Below are positions 30,276-43,320 of a stretch of DNA of 64,000 bases, piece after piece. The DNA comes from Shouchella shacheensis (GTDB taxonomy: Bacteria > Bacillota > Bacilli > Bacillales > Bacillaceae_D). How positions within the stretch are numbered: position 1 is the first letter of the stretch; every line of letters begins with the position of its first letter. Where the stretch lies: positions 1 through 64,000 of the forward strand of contig NZ_LLYY01000026.1 in the NCBI RefSeq assembly GCF_001484965.1, in the 5' to 3' direction. The position numbers and the translations under genes are program-made. The notes below the pieces were generated by a model. The model was not told where the DNA came from. It ran no database searches and was given only the letters and a program-made list of their open reading frames with translations.

Positions 30276-30746
30276 ATGCCTCGAAAAGGTCCAGTACCAC
30301 GTCGTGACGTATTGCCTGATCCGATTCACAATTCAAAGCTTGTTACCCGTCTCATCAACCGTATTATGGTTGACGGGAAGCGCGGAACAGCACAAACAAT
30401 TCTATACAATGCGTTTGATCTAGTGAAAGAACGCAGTGGCAATGACCCAACAGAAGTCTTCGACCAAGCGCTAAAAAACATCATGCCTGTGCTTGAAGTC
30501 AAAGCACGCCGAGTTGGTGGTGCAAACTACCAGGTGCCGATCGAAGTGAAACCAGAGCGTCGTACAACGCTAGGTCTTCGTTGGTTAGTAAACTATGCGC
30601 GTAATCGCGGTGAAAAGACGATGGAAGAACGTCTTGCAAACGAAATTCTTGATGCAGCGAACAACACTGGTTCAGCGGTCAAAAAACGTGAAGAAACGCA
30701 TAAAATGGCAGAAGCGAACAAAGCATTCGCTCACTACCGTTGGTAA
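30276..30746 (+). CDS. rpsG: Ribosomal protein S7
   Basis: Head protein that starts assembly of the 3' domain of 16S rRNA. The 156 residues begin [20 protein letters not shown] and include [10 protein letters not shown] and [11 protein letters not shown], all conserved. ATG 30276 is five bases after AAAGGAGGGG. In E. coli S7 represses this operon; no obvious matching structure is seen between rpsL and rpsG here. Confidence 0.97.
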   Translation: MPRKGPVPRRDVLPDPIHNSKLVTRLINRIMVDGKRGTAQTILYNAFDLVKERSGNDPTEVFDQALKNIMPVLEVKARRVGGANYQVPIEVKPERRTTLGLRWLVNYARNRGEKTMEERLANEILDAANNTGSAVKKREETHKMAEANKAFAHYRW

Positions 30747-30787
30747 GAAACATTCGAATCTAGATGTTCAGGAAGGAGAAATACAGC

Positions 30788-32866
30788 ATGGCAAGAGAAT
30801 TCTCCTTAAAAGATACGCGTAATATCGGCATCATGGCTCACATCGATGCCGGTAAAACGACGGCGACTGAACGGATTTTGTTCTACACAGGTCGTGTGCA
30901 TAAGATTGGTGAAACGCACGAAGGTGCTTCTCAAATGGACTGGATGCAGCAAGAGCAGGAGCGTGGAATTACGATCACCTCTGCCGCTACAACCGCTCAG
31001 TGGAAAGACCATCGTATCAACATCATCGACACACCTGGACACGTAGACTTCACCGTGGAAGTTGAACGTTCTTTGCGCGTACTCGATGGGGCCGTCGCGG
31101 TTCTTGATGCTCAGTCTGGCGTAGAACCGCAAACAGAAACTGTATGGCGTCAAGCGACGACATATGGTGTACCGCGAATTGTATTTGTCAATAAGATGGA
31201 TAAATTGGGCGCGGACTTCATGTATTCAGTAAGCACGTTACGTGATCGTTTGCAAGCAAACGCTCATCCCATTCAGATCCCAATTGGTGCGGAAGATGAT
31301 TTCACTGGAATCATCGACCTTATTGAAATGAATGCTCACATTTCTAAGGATGATCTTGGGCAAAAGTGGGAAACGACGGAAATTCCTGCTGAATATAAAG
31401 AGCAAGCAGACAAGCTTCGTGAATCACTTCTTGAGGCTGTGGCAGAGCTCGATGAAGATCTTATGATGAAGTATCTTGAAGGTGAAGAATTAACCAACGA
31501 AGAAGTCAAAACAGCGATCCGTAAAGGGACATGTGACGTTGATTTCTATCCGGTTATTTGTGGTTCAGCCTTCAAAAACAAAGGCGTACAGCTTATGCTA
31601 GATGCTGTTCTTGATTACTTGCCATCTCCGCTAGACGTTCAAGCGATTAGAGGGCATATCCCTGAGACGGAGGAAGAAGTCACGCGTGAGCCTGGCGATG
31701 ATCAACCTTTCTCTGCTCTTGCATTTAAAGTTATGACGGACCCTTACGTTGGGAAGTTGACGTTCTTCCGTGCGTACTCTGGAACGCTTGATTCCGGTTC
31801 GTACGTACGAAACTCGACAAAAGGAAAGCGAGAGCGTGTCGGCCGTATCTTGCAAATGCATGCGAATTCTCGTGAGGAGATCTCTACGGTTTACTCCGGG
31901 GATATTGCAGCAGCCGTTGGTTTGAAAGACACGACAACTGGAGACACTCTATGTGACGAGAAGAACCATGTTATTCTAGAGTCCATGGACTTCCCAGATC
32001 CAGTTATCCATCTGTCTGTTGAGCCTAAGTCGAAAGCTGACCAGGACAAGATGGGGATCGCACTTGCGAAGCTCGCGGAAGAGGACCCAACATTCAAAAC
32101 GCATACAGATGAAGAAACAGGACAAACGATCATTGGTGGTATGGGTGAACTTCACCTTGATATCATTGTTGACCGGATGAAACGGGAGTTCAAAGTCGAT
32201 GCGAACGTTGGGGCACCACAAGTGTCTTACCGTGAAACGATTCGTCAATCCGCACAGGTCGAAGGGAAATTCGTTCGCCAGTCCGGTGGCCGCGGACAAT
32301 TCGGTCACGTATGGGTGGAGTTCTCTCCTAACGAAGAAGGAGCAGGCTTCGAATTTGAAAATGCCATTACTGGTGGGGTTGTTCCACGTGAATATATCGG
32401 TTCCGTACAAGCGGGGATTGAAGAAGCACTCGATAATGGCTTGGTAGCTGGCTACCCACTGATTGATATTAAGGCTCGCCTTTACGACGGTTCTTATCAT
32501 GACGTTGATTCCAGTGAGATGGCGTTTAAGATTGCCGGTTCGATGGCTTTCAAAAATTCAAAGACCAAAGTAAACCCTGTACTTCTTGAGCCATTAATGA
32601 AAGTGGAGATCGTTGTTCCTGAAGAATATATGGGAGATGTCATGGGCGACGTTACCGCACGTCGCGGACGTGTAGAAGGCATGGAAGCACGAGGCAACGC
32701 CCAGACTGTTAAAGCGTTCGTCCCTCTTGCTGAAATGTTTGGCTATGCAACGTCTCTTCGTTCTCGTACGCAAGGTCGCGGGACGTACACCATGTTCTTT
32801 GATCACTATGAAGAAGTGCCAAAGAGCGTATCTGAAGAGATCGTCAAGAAGCAAACAGGAGCGTAA
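30788..32866 (+). CDS. fusA: Elongation factor G
   Basis: GTPase that moves tRNA and mRNA through the ribosome. The 692 residues hold the P-loop AHIDAGKTT (17-25), DTPGHVDFT (switch II) and NKMDKLGAD (guanine recognition), followed by domains II-V. ATG 30788 lies after AAGGAGAAA. The length equals that of the B. subtilis protein. Confidence 0.98.
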   Translation: MAREFSLKDTRNIGIMAHIDAGKTTATERILFYTGRVHKIGETHEGASQMDWMQQEQERGITITSAATTAQWKDHRINIIDTPGHVDFTVEVERSLRVLDGAVAVLDAQSGVEPQTETVWRQATTYGVPRIVFVNKMDKLGADFMYSVSTLRDRLQANAHPIQIPIGAEDDFTGIIDLIEMNAHISKDDLGQKWETTEIPAEYKEQADKLRESLLEAVAELDEDLMMKYLEGEELTNEEVKTAIRKGTCDVDFYPVICGSAFKNKGVQLMLDAVLDYLPSPLDVQAIRGHIPETEEEVTREPGDDQPFSALAFKVMTDPYVGKLTFFRAYSGTLDSGSYVRNSTKGKRERVGRILQMHANSREEISTVYSGDIAAAVGLKDTTTGDTLCDEKNHVILESMDFPDPVIHLSVEPKSKADQDKMGIALAKLAEEDPTFKTHTDEETGQTIIGGMGELHLDIIVDRMKREFKVDANVGAPQVSYRETIRQSAQVEGKFVRQSGGRGQFGHVWVEFSPNEEGAGFEFENAITGGVVPREYIGSVQAGIEEALDNGLVAGYPLIDIKARLYDGSYHDVDSSEMAFKIAGSMAFKNSKTKVNPVLLEPLMKVEIVVPEEYMGDVMGDVTARRGRVEGMEARGNAQTVKAFVPLAEMFGYATSLRSRTQGRGTYTMFFDHYEEVPKSVSEEIVKKQTGA

Positions 32867-32905
32867 GCTGTTCCTGATTGTTTAAGAACCACTTTTGTTG
32901 TAAGC

Positions 32906-32947
32906 TAAGAAAGGAGCTGACTGTACGCGGTTCAGCAACCTTTCTTA
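32906..32947 (+). other. Hairpin between fusA and tuf
   Basis: TAAGAAAGG and CCTTTCTTA form a nine-pair outer stem around an inner CTGA/TCAG. No T-run follows. It may protect or be the processing point of the tuf message. Confidence 0.5.
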
Positions 32948-32986
32948 CCGATAAAATTTAATTGTATTTAAGGGAGGAAATGAATC

Positions 32987-34177
32987 ATGGCTAAAGAAAA
33001 ATTCGATCGTTCCAAAACGCATGCCAATATTGGCACAATTGGACACGTTGACCATGGTAAAACGACGCTAACTGCTGCAATCACTACTGTACTTGCAAAA
33101 CGTTCTGGTAAAGGTAGTGCAATGGCATACGACGCAATTGACGGTGCTCCTGAAGAGCGCGAACGTGGAATCACAATCTCAACTGCACACGTTGAGTATG
33201 AAACAGACTCTCGTCACTATGCGCACGTAGACTGCCCAGGACACGCAGACTATGTTAAGAACATGATTACTGGTGCTGCACAAATGGACGGCGGGATTCT
33301 TGTTGTATCCGCAGCTGACGGCCCAATGCCACAAACTCGTGAGCACATCCTGCTTTCTCGTCAAGTAGGGGTTCCATACCTCGTTGTATTTATGAACAAA
33401 TGCGACATGGTAGATGACGAAGAACTTCTTGAGCTTGTAGAAATGGAAGTTCGTGATCTTCTTTCTGAGTATGACTTCCCTGGTGATGACATTCCTGTTA
33501 TCCAAGGATCAGCTCTTAAAGCGCTAGAAGGCGATGCGGATTACGAAGAAAAGATCGTTGAACTAATGGCTGCGGTTGATGAGTACATTCCGACTCCAGA
33601 TCGCGATAAAGACAAACCTTTCATGATGCCAGTTGAGGATGTATTCTCCATTACTGGTCGTGGCACAGTGGCGACTGGTCGTGTAGAGCGTGGCCAATTG
33701 AACGTTGGTGACAATATTGATATTCTCGGTATTACGGAAGAGAAAAAATCAACAACGGTCACAGGCGTTGAGATGTTCCGTAAGCTTCTTGACTACGCTG
33801 AAGCTGGGGACAACATTGGTGCGCTTCTGCGTGGTGTAGCACGTGAAGACATCCAACGTGGCCAAGTACTTGCGAAGCCGGGTACAATCACGCCACACAC
33901 AAACTTCAAAGCTGAAGTCTATGTTCTATCAAAAGAAGAGGGAGGACGTCACACTCCATTCTTCTCAAACTACCGTCCACAGTTCTACTTCCGTACAACG
34001 GACGTAACAGGCATCATTCACCTTCCTGAAGGAACAGAAATGGTTATGCCTGGAGACAACATCGAAATGACGGTTGAGCTTATCGCTCCAATCGCGATTG
34101 AAGAAGGTACAAAGTTCTCAATCCGTGAGGGTGGTCGTACAGTTGGTGCTGGTGTTGTAGCAACAATCGAGAAGTAA
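32987..34177 (+). CDS. tuf: Elongation factor Tu
   Basis: Brings aminoacyl-tRNA to the ribosome. The 396 residues carry the P-loop GHVDHGKTT (19-27), [12 protein letters not shown] and [10 protein letters not shown]. Codon choice looks strongly biased, as expected for a very abundant protein. AAGGGAGGAAA precedes the ATG. Confidence 0.98.
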   Translation: MAKEKFDRSKTHANIGTIGHVDHGKTTLTAAITTVLAKRSGKGSAMAYDAIDGAPEERERGITISTAHVEYETDSRHYAHVDCPGHADYVKNMITGAAQMDGGILVVSAADGPMPQTREHILLSRQVGVPYLVVFMNKCDMVDDEELLELVEMEVRDLLSEYDFPGDDIPVIQGSALKALEGDADYEEKIVELMAAVDEYIPTPDRDKDKPFMMPVEDVFSITGRGTVATGRVERGQLNVGDNIDILGITEEKKSTTVTGVEMFRKLLDYAEAGDNIGALLRGVAREDIQRGQVLAKPGTITPHTNFKAEVYVLSKEEGGRHTPFFSNYRPQFYFRTTDVTGIIHLPEGTEMVMPGDNIEMTVELIAPIAIEEGTKFSIREGGRTVGAGVVATIEK

Positions 34178-34207
34178 TAAGCTGCTAGACAGTGATTAAG
34201 AAACGCC

Positions 34208-34244
34208 AAATAGACGCTCACTCGCTGAGCGTCTATTTCCTTTT
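34208..34244 (+). terminator. Terminator after tuf
   Basis: AAATAGACGCTCA and TGAGCGTCTATTT pair perfectly over 13 bases around CTCGC, then CCTTTT. Confidence 0.85.
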
Positions 34245-34331
34245 GTCTAGCTGCGGCGGCTGGCACCTTGGGATTTCTCGTGCAGGCATTCCGAAATCCT
34301 CGCTTCTCTTCGACCCGCCTGTGCTCTTTGG
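34244..34331 (+). repeat. Family A repeat, shortened copy
   Basis: Starts TGTCTAGCTGCGGCGG and ends TTCGACCCGCCTGTGCTCTTTGG, but the inner left part of the hairpin is deleted: the left arm jumps from GGGATTTCTC to GTGCAGGC and then GAAATCC. It lies directly after the tuf terminator. Confidence 0.8.
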
Positions 34332-34372
34332 TTATCGTTACGAATATACATGAGCGCGCAAAAAATATTCTG

Positions 34373-34408
34373 CTTGCCCTTGCATTCAAGGGCAAGAATC
34401 TATATAAT
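34373..34408 (+). promoter_or_regulatory. Promoter of the S10 operon
   Basis: TTGCAT (34380-34385) and TATAAT (34403-34408) are 17 bases apart. The -35 overlaps the loop of an eight-base inverted repeat, CTTGCCCT / AGGGCAAG (34373-34396). Confidence 0.8.
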
Positions 34409-34414
34409 AGTAAA

Positions 34415-34575
34415 AGTGTGCCCGAGATCCGTGTTTTGATCTATTAGAGTCGAAACGATAATCTTGGTTGTTCGCACGGGCATCGATGATGCGGAAGGTT
34501 GCTGACACACCCGGCCCCTTTGCCATGGGAGGGTGAGGAAATTTCCGCGGAGTATGTCTATTTCTAAAATGGACG
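34415..34575 (+). ncRNA. Structured S10 operon leader
   Basis: About 180 untranslated bases precede rpsJ. TGCCCG (34419) can pair with CGGGCA (34477), and GCGGAA (34491) with TTCCGC (34543), the latter around CCC/GGG pairs. No T-run is present, so control would be at translation or elsewhere. I cannot assign a known family from memory with confidence. Confidence 0.5.
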
Positions 34576-34579
34576 ATAA

Positions 34580-34900
<321 letters not shown>

Positions 34901-34940
34901 CTTTGAGATAAAATTGCTTATTTATTAGGAGGTGTAACGG

Positions 34941-35561
34941 ATGACCAAAGGAATCTTAGGTAGAAAAGTCGGCATGACTCAAGTGTTTGCTGAAAACGGT
35001 GAAGTCATCCCAGTAACAGTAATTGAAGCTGAACCTAATGTTGTGCTTCAAAAGAAATCAGTAGAATCTGATGGCTATGAAGCGTATCAACTTGGGTTTG
35101 CTGATGCGAAAAAGCCGAACAAACCAGCACAAGGTCATGCAGTCAAAGCAGAAACGGCCCCTAAGCGCTTCATCAAGGAAATCCGTGGCGTTAACCTTGA
35201 CGACGTAACGGTCGGCCAAGAAATTAACGTAACTACATTTGCAGCAGGAGATACGGTAGACGTAATTGGAACGTCAAAAGGGAAAGGGTTCCAAGGTGCG
35301 ATTAAGCGTCATAATCAAGCGCGTGGACCGATGACACACGGCTCACGTTATCACCGTCGTCCTGGTGCAATGGGACCTGTAGCGCCTAACCGTGTGTTCA
35401 AAGGGAAGCTCCTTCCTGGACGTATGGGTGGCGAACAAGTCACGATGCAAAACCTAGAAATCGTAAAAGTAGATGCGGACCGTAATTTGCTGCTTGTAAA
35501 AGGAAACGTACCTGGAGCTAAGAAAAGCTACGTTGCCGTCCAAACAGCAGTAAAAGCGTAA
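34941..35561 (+). CDS. rplC: Ribosomal protein L3
   Basis: Early assembly protein near the peptidyl transferase centre. The 206 residues start [16 protein letters not shown] and contain [20 protein letters not shown] (about 113-132) of the long loop that reaches the active site. TTAGGAGGTG precedes the ATG. Confidence 0.97.
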   Translation: MTKGILGRKVGMTQVFAENGEVIPVTVIEAEPNVVLQKKSVESDGYEAYQLGFADAKKPNKPAQGHAVKAETAPKRFIKEIRGVNLDDVTVGQEINVTTFAAGDTVDVIGTSKGKGFQGAIKRHNQARGPMTHGSRYHRRPGAMGPVAPNRVFKGKLLPGRMGGEQVTMQNLEIVKVDADRNLLLVKGNVPGAKKSYVAVQTAVKA

Positions 35562-35587
35562 CAATCTAAGAAAGGAGGCCGATTGGA

Positions 35588-36211
35588 ATGCCGAAAGTAA
35601 CACTTTTAAATCAAACAGGTTCACAAGTAGGAGATATTGAACTCTCCGACACAGTATTTGGCATTGAGCCTAATACAAGTGTTCTTCATGACGCTGTTGT
35701 TATGCAGCAAGCATCGCTTCGTCAAGGGACACACAAAACAAAGGGGCGTTCTGAAGTGCGTGGTGGCGGACGTAAACCGTGGCGTCAGAAAGGAACTGGT
35801 CGTGCCCGTCAAGGCTCCATCCGTTCCCCGCAATGGGTTGGCGGTGGCGTCGTGTTTGGACCAACGCCACGTAGCTATAGCTATAAACTTCCAAAGAAGG
35901 TACGTCGTCTAGCCATTAAGTCTGCTCTTTCTTCTAAAGTCAAAGACTCAGATTTGATCGTTCTTGACAACCTTGCATTTGATGAAATTAAAACAAAAGC
36001 AATGAAAGAGGTTCTCGAAAGTCTTCTGGTTGAGAACAAAGCTGTTGTTGTCACAGCGGATTACGACGAGACAGTTGCTCTTTCTGCTCGCAACTTGCCA
36101 AACGTCACATTCCTAACAGCAGACAGTGTCAATGTCCTTGATGTGCTTAAGCATGACAAGCTAATCATCACCAAAGACGCTGTCGATAAGGTAGAGGAGG
36201 TGCTTGCGTAA
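35588..36211 (+). CDS. rplD: Ribosomal protein L4
   Basis: Lines the peptide exit tunnel. The 207 residues hold the extended loop [19 protein letters not shown] (about 58-76), where macrolide-resistance changes occur; it looks wild type. Its stop shares one base with the rplW start. In E. coli L4 represses this operon; the mechanism in this lineage is not known from the sequence. Confidence 0.97.
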   Translation: MPKVTLLNQTGSQVGDIELSDTVFGIEPNTSVLHDAVVMQQASLRQGTHKTKGRSEVRGGGRKPWRQKGTGRARQGSIRSPQWVGGGVVFGPTPRSYSYKLPKKVRRLAIKSALSSKVKDSDLIVLDNLAFDEIKTKAMKEVLESLLVENKAVVVTADYDETVALSARNLPNVTFLTADSVNVLDVLKHDKLIITKDAVDKVEEVLA

Positions 36212-36501
36212 TGTCAAAAGCACGTGATATCATTAAGCGCCCTGTAATCACAGAACGTTCTACAGAACTAATGGAAGATAAAAAGTACACGTTTGAAGTG
36301 GACGTTCGTGCCAATAAAACGGAAATTAAGTCTGCGGTTGAAGAAATCTTTGAAGTGAAAGTTTCCAGCGTGAAAACGATGAACTACAAAGGAAAACCTA
36401 AGCGTTTTGGACGCTACACAGGCTTCACGCCGCGTCGCAAAAAAGCGATTGTTGAACTAACACCTGAGTCGAAAGAACTCGACTTCTTTGAAGGTGCCTA
36501 A
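36211..36501 (+). CDS. rplW: Ribosomal protein L23
   Basis: Sits at the tunnel exit and docks trigger factor and SRP. The 96 residues begin with [24 protein letters not shown] and include the loop [24 protein letters not shown] overlaps the last base of rplD (TAATG), so translation is coupled. Confidence 0.97.
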   Translation: MSKARDIIKRPVITERSTELMEDKKYTFEVDVRANKTEIKSAVEEIFEVKVSSVKTMNYKGKPKRFGRYTGFTPRRKKAIVELTPESKELDFFEGA

Positions 36502-36526
36502 GAATTAGAGAAGGAGGGAACTTCAC

Positions 36527-37357
36527 ATGGCTATTAAAAAGTACAAACCGACCAGTGCCGGCCGTCGTGGGATGAGTGGTTCTGATTTTGCTGAGATCAC
36601 GACGGATAAACCGGAAAAGTCGTTGCTTGCGCCTCTTCATAAAAAAGGTGGACGTAACAATCAAGGTCGCATGACTGTACGTCATCAAGGTGGCGGTCAC
36701 AAGCGCCAATACCGAGTGATTGACTTCAAGCGTGACAAAGATGGAATTCCAGGCCGCGTTGCCACGATCGAATATGATCCAAACCGTTCTGCGAATATCG
36801 CGCTTATCAATTATGTAGATGGTGAAAAGCGTTATATCTTGGCGCCTAAAGGTCTTAAAGTCGGTACGCTGATTGAGTCTGGCGCTGAAGCAGACATTAA
36901 AGCAGGTAACGCTCTTCCACTTAAAAACATACCTGTTGGGACAGTGATTCATAACGTAGAACTTCGTCCTGGAAAAGGTGGACAACTCGTGCGTTCGGCA
37001 GGTGCAGAAGCGCAGCTTCTTGGTAAGGAAGGCGATTACGCCCTTGTAAGACTTAAGTCTGGCGAAACTCGCTACATTCTTGCCACTTGTCGAGCAACCA
37101 TCGGTCAGGTAGGAAATGTCGAGCATGAGCTTATCAACGTTGGAAAAGCGGGTCGCTCACGCTGGAAGGGTGTTCGCCCTACTGTTCGTGGTTCCGTAAT
37201 GAACCCTAACGATCACCCACATGGTGGTGGTGAAGGGAAAGCACCGATTGGCCGTCCGTCACCATTGTCTCCTTGGGGCAAACCAACCCTTGGTTACAAG
37301 ACGCGCAAGAAAAACAAGCACTCCGACAAGTACATTGTACGTCGTCGCAAAAAATAA
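36527..37357 (+). CDS. rplB: Ribosomal protein L2
   Basis: Essential for subunit joining and peptidyl transfer. The 276 residues contain the RNA-binding region [11 protein letters not shown] type motif ([15 protein letters not shown]) and the C-terminal [17 protein letters not shown], with the conserved histidine near residue 230. AGAAGGAGGGAA precedes the ATG. Confidence 0.97.
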   Translation: MAIKKYKPTSAGRRGMSGSDFAEITTDKPEKSLLAPLHKKGGRNNQGRMTVRHQGGGHKRQYRVIDFKRDKDGIPGRVATIEYDPNRSANIALINYVDGEKRYILAPKGLKVGTLIESGAEADIKAGNALPLKNIPVGTVIHNVELRPGKGGQLVRSAGAEAQLLGKEGDYALVRLKSGETRYILATCRATIGQVGNVEHELINVGKAGRSRWKGVRPTVRGSVMNPNDHPHGGGEGKAPIGRPSPLSPWGKPTLGYKTRKKNKHSDKYIVRRRKK

Positions 37358-37418
37358 CGTGGTTTGGCTACGGTTCTTACAATAGAACCGTGGACGAATC
37401 TCGAAGGGAGGCACTCTC

Positions 37419-37694
37419 ATGGGTCGCAGTCTAAAAAAAGGACCTTTCGTCGATGACCATCTTATGAAAAAAGTGGAAGCATTGAACGAAGGAAATGATA
37501 AGAAAGTCATTAAAACATGGTCTCGTCGTTCCACCATCTTCCCTGATTTTATCGGCCACACGTTTGCTGTGTATGATGGACGCAAGCACGTGCCGGTATA
37601 TGTTTCAGAAGACATGGTTGGACACAAACTGGGCGAATTCGCTCCAACACGTACGTATAAAGGGCATGCCGCTGATAAGAAAACTAGACGTTAA
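37419..37694 (+). CDS. rpsS: Ribosomal protein S19
   Basis: Head protein contacting S13 and the A-site finger. 91 residues, [15 protein letters not shown] at the start and [21 protein letters not shown] near the end. GGGAGG precedes the ATG. Confidence 0.97.
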   Translation: MGRSLKKGPFVDDHLMKKVEALNEGNDKKVIKTWSRRSTIFPDFIGHTFAVYDGRKHVPVYVSEDMVGHKLGEFAPTRTYKGHAADKKTRR

Positions 37695-37720
37695 GTGAAG
37701 TAGGGAAGGAGGTCACATCC

Positions 37721-38065
37721 ATGGAACAAGCGAAAGCTGTAGCTAAACAAGTTCGCATTGCGCCTCGTAAAGTTCGACTTGTGGTTGATTTAATTCGTGG
37801 CAAGCAAGTCGGCGAAGCGATTGCGATCTTGAAACATACACCAAAATCAGCTTCTCCAGTCGTTGAAAAACTCTTAAACTCAGCAATCGCCAACGCTGAG
37901 CACAACTATGAGATGGAGCCAAACAGCCTCGTAATTAGTGAAGCATTTGTTGATGAAGGCGTGACGCTGAAACGTTTCCGCCCACGCGCCCAAGGACGGG
38001 CAAGCCGTATTAACAAGCGTACGAGTCACATTACATTGGTTGTGTCAGAAAAGAAGGAGGGATAA
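37721..38065 (+). CDS. rplV: Ribosomal protein L22
   Basis: Its beta-hairpin reaches into the exit tunnel. 114 residues, with [17 protein letters not shown] (about 11-27) and the hairpin [20 protein letters not shown] (about 86-105), a macrolide-resistance site that looks normal. GGAAGGAGGTC precedes the ATG; rpsC starts three bases after its stop. Confidence 0.97.
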   Translation: MEQAKAVAKQVRIAPRKVRLVVDLIRGKQVGEAIAILKHTPKSASPVVEKLLNSAIANAEHNYEMEPNSLVISEAFVDEGVTLKRFRPRAQGRASRINKRTSHITLVVSEKKEG

Positions 38066-38068
38066 CAC

Positions 38069-39361
<1,293 letters not shown>

Positions 39362-39375
39362 AGGAGGTTTGCTGC

Positions 39376-39636
39376 ATGGACCGTAACCAACGCAAGGTTT
39401 ATCAAGGACGCGTAGTGTCTGATAAAATGGACAAAACGATTTCTGTACTTGTTGAAACCTATAAGATGGATCGCCTATACGGAAAGCGTGTTAAGTACTC
39501 TAAGAAGTTTAAAGCGCATGATGAAGACAATAAAGCAAAAGAAGGCGACATTGTACGTATCATGGAAACACGTCCGCTTTCCAAAGATAAACGTTTTCGT
39601 CTAGTCGATATCATCGAAGAAGCAATCATTATCTAA
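39376..39636 (+). CDS. rpsQ: Ribosomal protein S17
   Basis: Early-binding 30S protein with an OB fold. 86 residues with [17 protein letters not shown] and [25 protein letters not shown] precedes the ATG, 14 bases after rpmC. Confidence 0.97.
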   Translation: MDRNQRKVYQGRVVSDKMDKTISVLVETYKMDRLYGKRVKYSKKFKAHDEDNKAKEGDIVRIMETRPLSKDKRFRLVDIIEEAIII

Positions 39637-39667
39637 AGGAACAAGTGTAGGAAGGGAGGTATATGGC

Positions 39668-40036
39668 ATGATTCAACAAGAATCCCGTCTAAAAGTTGCT
39701 GATAACTCTGGTGCTCGTGAAGTCCAATGCATCAAAGTTCTTGGTGGTTCAGGCCGTAAAGCGGCGAACATCGGCGATGTCATCGTCTGCTCGGTAAAAC
39801 AAGCAACACCAGGGGGCGTTGTTAAGAAGGGCGACGTCGTAAGAGCGGTTATCGTTCGTTCGAGAAGCGGTGTTCGTCGGAATGATGGTTCATACATCAA
39901 GTTTGACGAAAACGCTGCGGTTGTCGTGCGTGATGATAAGAGCCCGCGCGGAACTCGTATTTTTGGACCTGTTGCGCGAGAACTTCGTGATAACCAGTTC
40001 ATGAAAATTGTGTCTCTTGCTCCGGAAGTACTTTAA
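39668..40036 (+). CDS. rplN: Ribosomal protein L14
   Basis: Lies at the subunit interface and binds the silencing factor RsfS. 122 residues, [19 protein letters not shown] at the start and [24 protein letters not shown] at the end. GAAGGGAGGT precedes the ATG. Confidence 0.97.
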   Translation: MIQQESRLKVADNSGAREVQCIKVLGGSGRKAANIGDVIVCSVKQATPGGVVKKGDVVRAVIVRSRSGVRRNDGSYIKFDENAAVVVRDDKSPRGTRIFGPVARELRDNQFMKIVSLAPEVL

Positions 40037-40072
40037 GGAAGAGTAAGAAAGCAGCATCAAGGAGGTGCAAAC

Positions 40073-40393
40073 ATGGCAAATATGCATGTCAAAAAAGGCG
40101 ATAATGTTGTTGTGATCGCTGGGAAAGACAAGGGCAAACAAGGAACGATTCTAGAAGCATATCCAAAAAAGAGTCGTGTGCTTGTAGAAGGCGTCAACAT
40201 GATTAAAAAACACGCGAAGCCTTCTCAAGATAACCCACAAGGCGGAATCTTGAACCAGGAAGCACCGATTCACTCCTCGAACGTGATGCTCGTTGATCCT
40301 AAATCAGGGGAGCGGACACGTGTAGGATATAAAGAAGAAGACGGAAAAAAAGTGCGCGTAGCAAAAAAGTCTGGCGAAGTGATCGACAAGTAG
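40073..40393 (+). CDS. rplX: Ribosomal protein L24
   Basis: One of the two proteins that start 50S assembly. The 106 residues contain the KOW motif [18 protein letters not shown] (about 7-24). ATG 40073 is placed seven bases after GGAGG; a second ATG at 40082 matches the B. subtilis start, so the true protein could be three residues shorter. Confidence 0.96.
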   Translation: MANMHVKKGDNVVVIAGKDKGKQGTILEAYPKKSRVLVEGVNMIKKHAKPSQDNPQGGILNQEAPIHSSNVMLVDPKSGERTRVGYKEEDGKKVRVAKKSGEVIDK

Positions 40394-40419
40394 TCGTCTG
40401 GTGAAAGGAGGATCCCTGA

Positions 40420-40959
40420 ATGAACCGTTTAAAAGAGAAATACTCGAAGGAAATTGTTTCGTCACTTACGGAGAAGTTTAACTACTCTTCTGTAATGGCC
40501 GTACCAAAAATCGAGAAAATCGTTATCAACATGGGTGTTGGCGATGCCGTACAAAACGCAAAAGTTCTTGATAAAGCCGTCGAAGAACTTTCAGCCATTG
40601 CTGGACAAAAGCCTGTGATTACAAAAGCGAAAAAGTCAATCGCTGGCTTTAAGCTTCGTGAAGGTATGCCAATCGGTGCAAAAGTGACGCTGCGCGGTGA
40701 GCGTATGTATGACTTTTTGGACAAATTGGTTAGCGTTTCACTCCCTCGTGTACGGGACTTCCGCGGTGTGTCGAAGAAGGCTTTTGACGGACGTGGAAAC
40801 TATACACTCGGTGTAAGAGAGCAGCTGATTTTCCCGGAAATCGATTACGATAAAGTGGACAAAGTGCGCGGCATGGATATCGTTATCGTTACAACGGCAG
40901 AGACAGATGAAGAAGCGCGTGAGTTGCTTACTCAAGTAGGCATGCCGTTCCAAAAATAA
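40420..40959 (+). CDS. rplE: Ribosomal protein L5
   Basis: Binds 5S rRNA in the central protuberance. 179 residues with [36 protein letters not shown] and the C-terminal [27 protein letters not shown] precedes the ATG. Confidence 0.97.
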   Translation: MNRLKEKYSKEIVSSLTEKFNYSSVMAVPKIEKIVINMGVGDAVQNAKVLDKAVEELSAIAGQKPVITKAKKSIAGFKLREGMPIGAKVTLRGERMYDFLDKLVSVSLPRVRDFRGVSKKAFDGRGNYTLGVREQLIFPEIDYDKVDKVRGMDIVIVTTAETDEEARELLTQVGMPFQK

Positions 40960-40985
40960 TCTCTTAAAGAAGAGGAGGGAACACG

Positions 40986-41171
40986 TTGGCAAAAAAATCA
41001 ATGGTTGCAAAGCAAAAGCGCGAACCGAAGTTTGAGGTTCAGAAGTATACTCGCTGTGAGCGTTGTGGACGTCCTCATTCAGTGCTACGTAAATTTAAGC
41101 TTTGCCGTATTTGCTTTAGAGAACTTGCTTACAAAGGGCAAATTCCTGGTGTCAAAAAAGCAAGCTGGTAA
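40986..41171 (+). CDS. rpsN: Ribosomal protein S14, zinc-binding type
   Basis: The 61-residue short form with zinc ligands Cys24, Cys27, Cys40 and Cys43. Bacillaceae usually keep a second, zinc-free S14 elsewhere for zinc shortage. The TTG 40986 start is supported by GAGGAGGGAA upstream and by the family N-terminus MAKKSM. Confidence 0.96.
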   Translation: MAKKSMVAKQKREPKFEVQKYTRCERCGRPHSVLRKFKLCRICFRELAYKGQIPGVKKASW

Positions 41172-41197
41172 CTCGATTTGGAAGGAGGTAAACGAAT

Positions 41198-41596
41198 ATG
41201 GTCATGACAGATCCGATTGCAGATATGCTCACTCGCATTCGTAATGCGAACCTTGTTCGCCATGAAAAACTGGAGCTTCCTGCTTCAATGGTGAAAAAGG
41301 AAATTGCTGATATTCTTAAGCGCGAAGGGTTTATTCGCGACTACGAGTACATTGAAGATAACAAACAAGGTGTTATCCGTATATTCCTTAAGTACGGTGC
41401 ATCAAACGAGCGTGTCATTACTGGGCTTAAGCGTATCAGTAAACCTGGTTTGCGTGTATATGCGAAAGCAAGCGAACTTCCTCGCGTGCTTGGTGGCCTC
41501 GGGATTGCTCTAGTATCAACATCTAAAGGTGTCCTTACAGACAAGGAAGCGCGTCAACAGCAAGTTGGCGGCGAAGTTCTTGCATACGTCTGGTAA
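41198..41596 (+). CDS. rpsH: Ribosomal protein S8
   Basis: Binds the central domain of 16S rRNA; in E. coli it represses the spc operon. 132 residues with [16 protein letters not shown] and the C-terminal [21 protein letters not shown]. The start MVMTDP could also be read from the ATG two codons later. Confidence 0.97.
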   Translation: MVMTDPIADMLTRIRNANLVRHEKLELPASMVKKEIADILKREGFIRDYEYIEDNKQGVIRIFLKYGASNERVITGLKRISKPGLRVYAKASELPRVLGGLGIALVSTSKGVLTDKEARQQQVGGEVLAYVW

Positions 41597-41627
41597 AGCA
41601 GTTTGAATTGAATGGAGGTGGACTTAA

Positions 41628-42164
41628 ATGTCTCGCGTTGGTAAAAAACCTATTACAATTCCAGAAGGCGTTACGATTTCATTCAACGGGAATCTTTGCA
41701 CAGTCAAAGGGCCTAAAGGCGAACTTAGCCGAGAACTTCATCCTTCCATTAAAGTGAATGTTGAAGAAAGTGAAGTAACGTTTGAGCGTCCTTCTGAACA
41801 CAAAGAGCACCGCGCTCTTCACGGTACGATGCGTGCCTTGGTAAACAACATGGTTGAAGGAGTCTCAAAAGGATTTGAGCGTGCGCTTGAGCTGAACGGT
41901 GTCGGTTATCGTGCGTCTAAATCTGGCAATAAGCTTGTGCTTAATGTTGGTTACTCCCATCCTGTTGAAATTACACCTGAAGAAGGTATCGAAATCGAGG
42001 TGCCTTCTAACACAAAGGTAGTCGTTAAAGGGATTAACAAAGAACGAGTTGGAGCACTTGCTTCCAATATCCGATCCGTACGTCAACCGGAACCTTACAA
42101 AGGGAAAGGTATTCGTTATGAAGGCGAATATGTGCGTCGTAAAGAAGGTAAGACTGGTAAATAA
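41628..42164 (+). CDS. rplF: Ribosomal protein L6
   Basis: Near the sarcin-ricin loop. 178 residues, two similar domains, with [14 protein letters not shown] at the start and the C-terminal [37 protein letters not shown] precedes the ATG. Confidence 0.97.
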   Translation: MSRVGKKPITIPEGVTISFNGNLCTVKGPKGELSRELHPSIKVNVEESEVTFERPSEHKEHRALHGTMRALVNNMVEGVSKGFERALELNGVGYRASKSGNKLVLNVGYSHPVEITPEEGIEIEVPSNTKVVVKGINKERVGALASNIRSVRQPEPYKGKGIRYEGEYVRRKEGKTGK

Positions 42165-42194
42165 TTGAGTTCTTAAAGAAAGGAATGACGTTTC

Positions 42195-42557
42195 ATGATT
42201 ACGAAGCCTAACAAGAACACAGGCCGTAAGAAAAGACACGCTCACGTTCGTCGCGCGATTAGCGGCACTGCGCAGCGTCCTCGTCTTAACGTATTCCGTT
42301 CTTCTAAGCACATTTACGCGCAGTTAATTGACGACGTGAATGGCGTAACTCTTGCTCAGGCTTCATCGCTTGACAAAGAGCTTAAGTTAGAGAACGGTAG
42401 TAACAAAGAAGCAGCTCGCCTGGTTGGTGAACTTGTGGCGAAACGTGCCGTTAGCGCAGAGCTTGGTGCAGTTGTATTCGATCGTGGTGGCTATGTTTAT
42501 CACGGGCGTGTCGCTGAACTTGCAGATGCAGCTCGTACAGCTGGACTAAAATTCTAG
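42195..42557 (+). CDS. rplR: Ribosomal protein L18
   Basis: 5S rRNA-binding protein. 120 residues with [25 protein letters not shown] and the C-terminal [29 protein letters not shown] precedes the ATG. Confidence 0.97.
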   Translation: MITKPNKNTGRKKRHAHVRRAISGTAQRPRLNVFRSSKHIYAQLIDDVNGVTLAQASSLDKELKLENGSNKEAARLVGELVAKRAVSAELGAVVFDRGGYVYHGRVAELADAARTAGLKF

Positions 42558-42579
42558 TTAAGAAGGAGGGAAACGATAT

Positions 42580-43080
42580 ATGCGTTCTATTGATCCAAAT
42601 ACATTGGAACTTGAGGAAAAGGTTGTTGCGATCAACCGTGTAGCAAAGGTTGTTAAAGGTGGTCGTCGCTTCCGTTTCGCTGCACTTGTTGTAGTTGGCG
42701 ATAAAAACGGTCATGTTGGTTTTGGAATGGGGAAAGCCCAAGAAGTGCCAGAAGCCATTCGTAAAGGCGTTGAAGATGCGAAGAAGAACCTCATTGAAGT
42801 TCCACTCGTAAATACGACGATTCCACATGAAACGGTTGGCCGCTTTGGCGCTGGTCGCGTATTCTTGAAGCCAGCTTCTGAAGGTACTGGAGTTATTGCT
42901 GGCGGTCCTGTACGTGCTGTACTAGATCTTGCCGGTGTTGGCGACATTCTTTCGAAATCACTTGGCTCAAGCAACCCGATTAATATGGTTCGTGCTACGA
43001 TTACAGGCCTTACAAGCATGAAGCGTGCGGAAGATGTAGCAAAACTACGTGGCAAATCCGTAGAAGAGCTGTTAGGTTAA
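42580..43080 (+). CDS. rpsE: Ribosomal protein S5
   Basis: Affects decoding accuracy and is the spectinomycin contact. 166 residues with [22 protein letters not shown] (about 20-41; the KGG loop where spectinomycin resistance arises is normal) and [12 protein letters not shown] near the end. Confidence 0.97.
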   Translation: MRSIDPNTLELEEKVVAINRVAKVVKGGRRFRFAALVVVGDKNGHVGFGMGKAQEVPEAIRKGVEDAKKNLIEVPLVNTTIPHETVGRFGAGRVFLKPASEGTGVIAGGPVRAVLDLAGVGDILSKSLGSSNPINMVRATITGLTSMKRAEDVAKLRGKSVEELLG

Positions 43081-43094
43081 GGGAGGGATTACGT

Positions 43095-43283
43095 ATGGCG
43101 AAGAAGTTAGAAATCACCCTTACACGTAGCTTAATTGGTCGCCCAAGCGACCAGCGGGTGACAGTGAATACGCTTGGTTTGCGCAAAACGCACCAGACGG
43201 TTACACAGGAAGACAATGCGGCAATTCGTGGCATGGTCAACAAAGTCAAGCACTTGGTGACCGTGAACGAAATTGATGCCTAG
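43095..43283 (+). CDS. rpmD: Ribosomal protein L30
   Basis: Small 50S protein. 62 residues, [34 protein letters not shown]-type sequence covering the whole family, slightly longer than in B. subtilis. GGGAGGG precedes the ATG. Confidence 0.96.
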   Translation: MAKKLEITLTRSLIGRPSDQRVTVNTLGLRKTHQTVTQEDNAAIRGMVNKVKHLVTVNEIDA

Positions 43284-43320
43284 TAGTGATGATTTTTAGC
43301 AATGAGGAGGTGTAGGTAGT

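Noticed and set aside
36425-37126. 233-codon open frame on the minus strand
   Set aside because: It is antisense to rplB and to the end of rplW, which are certain genes. There is no ribosome binding site or recognisable motif.
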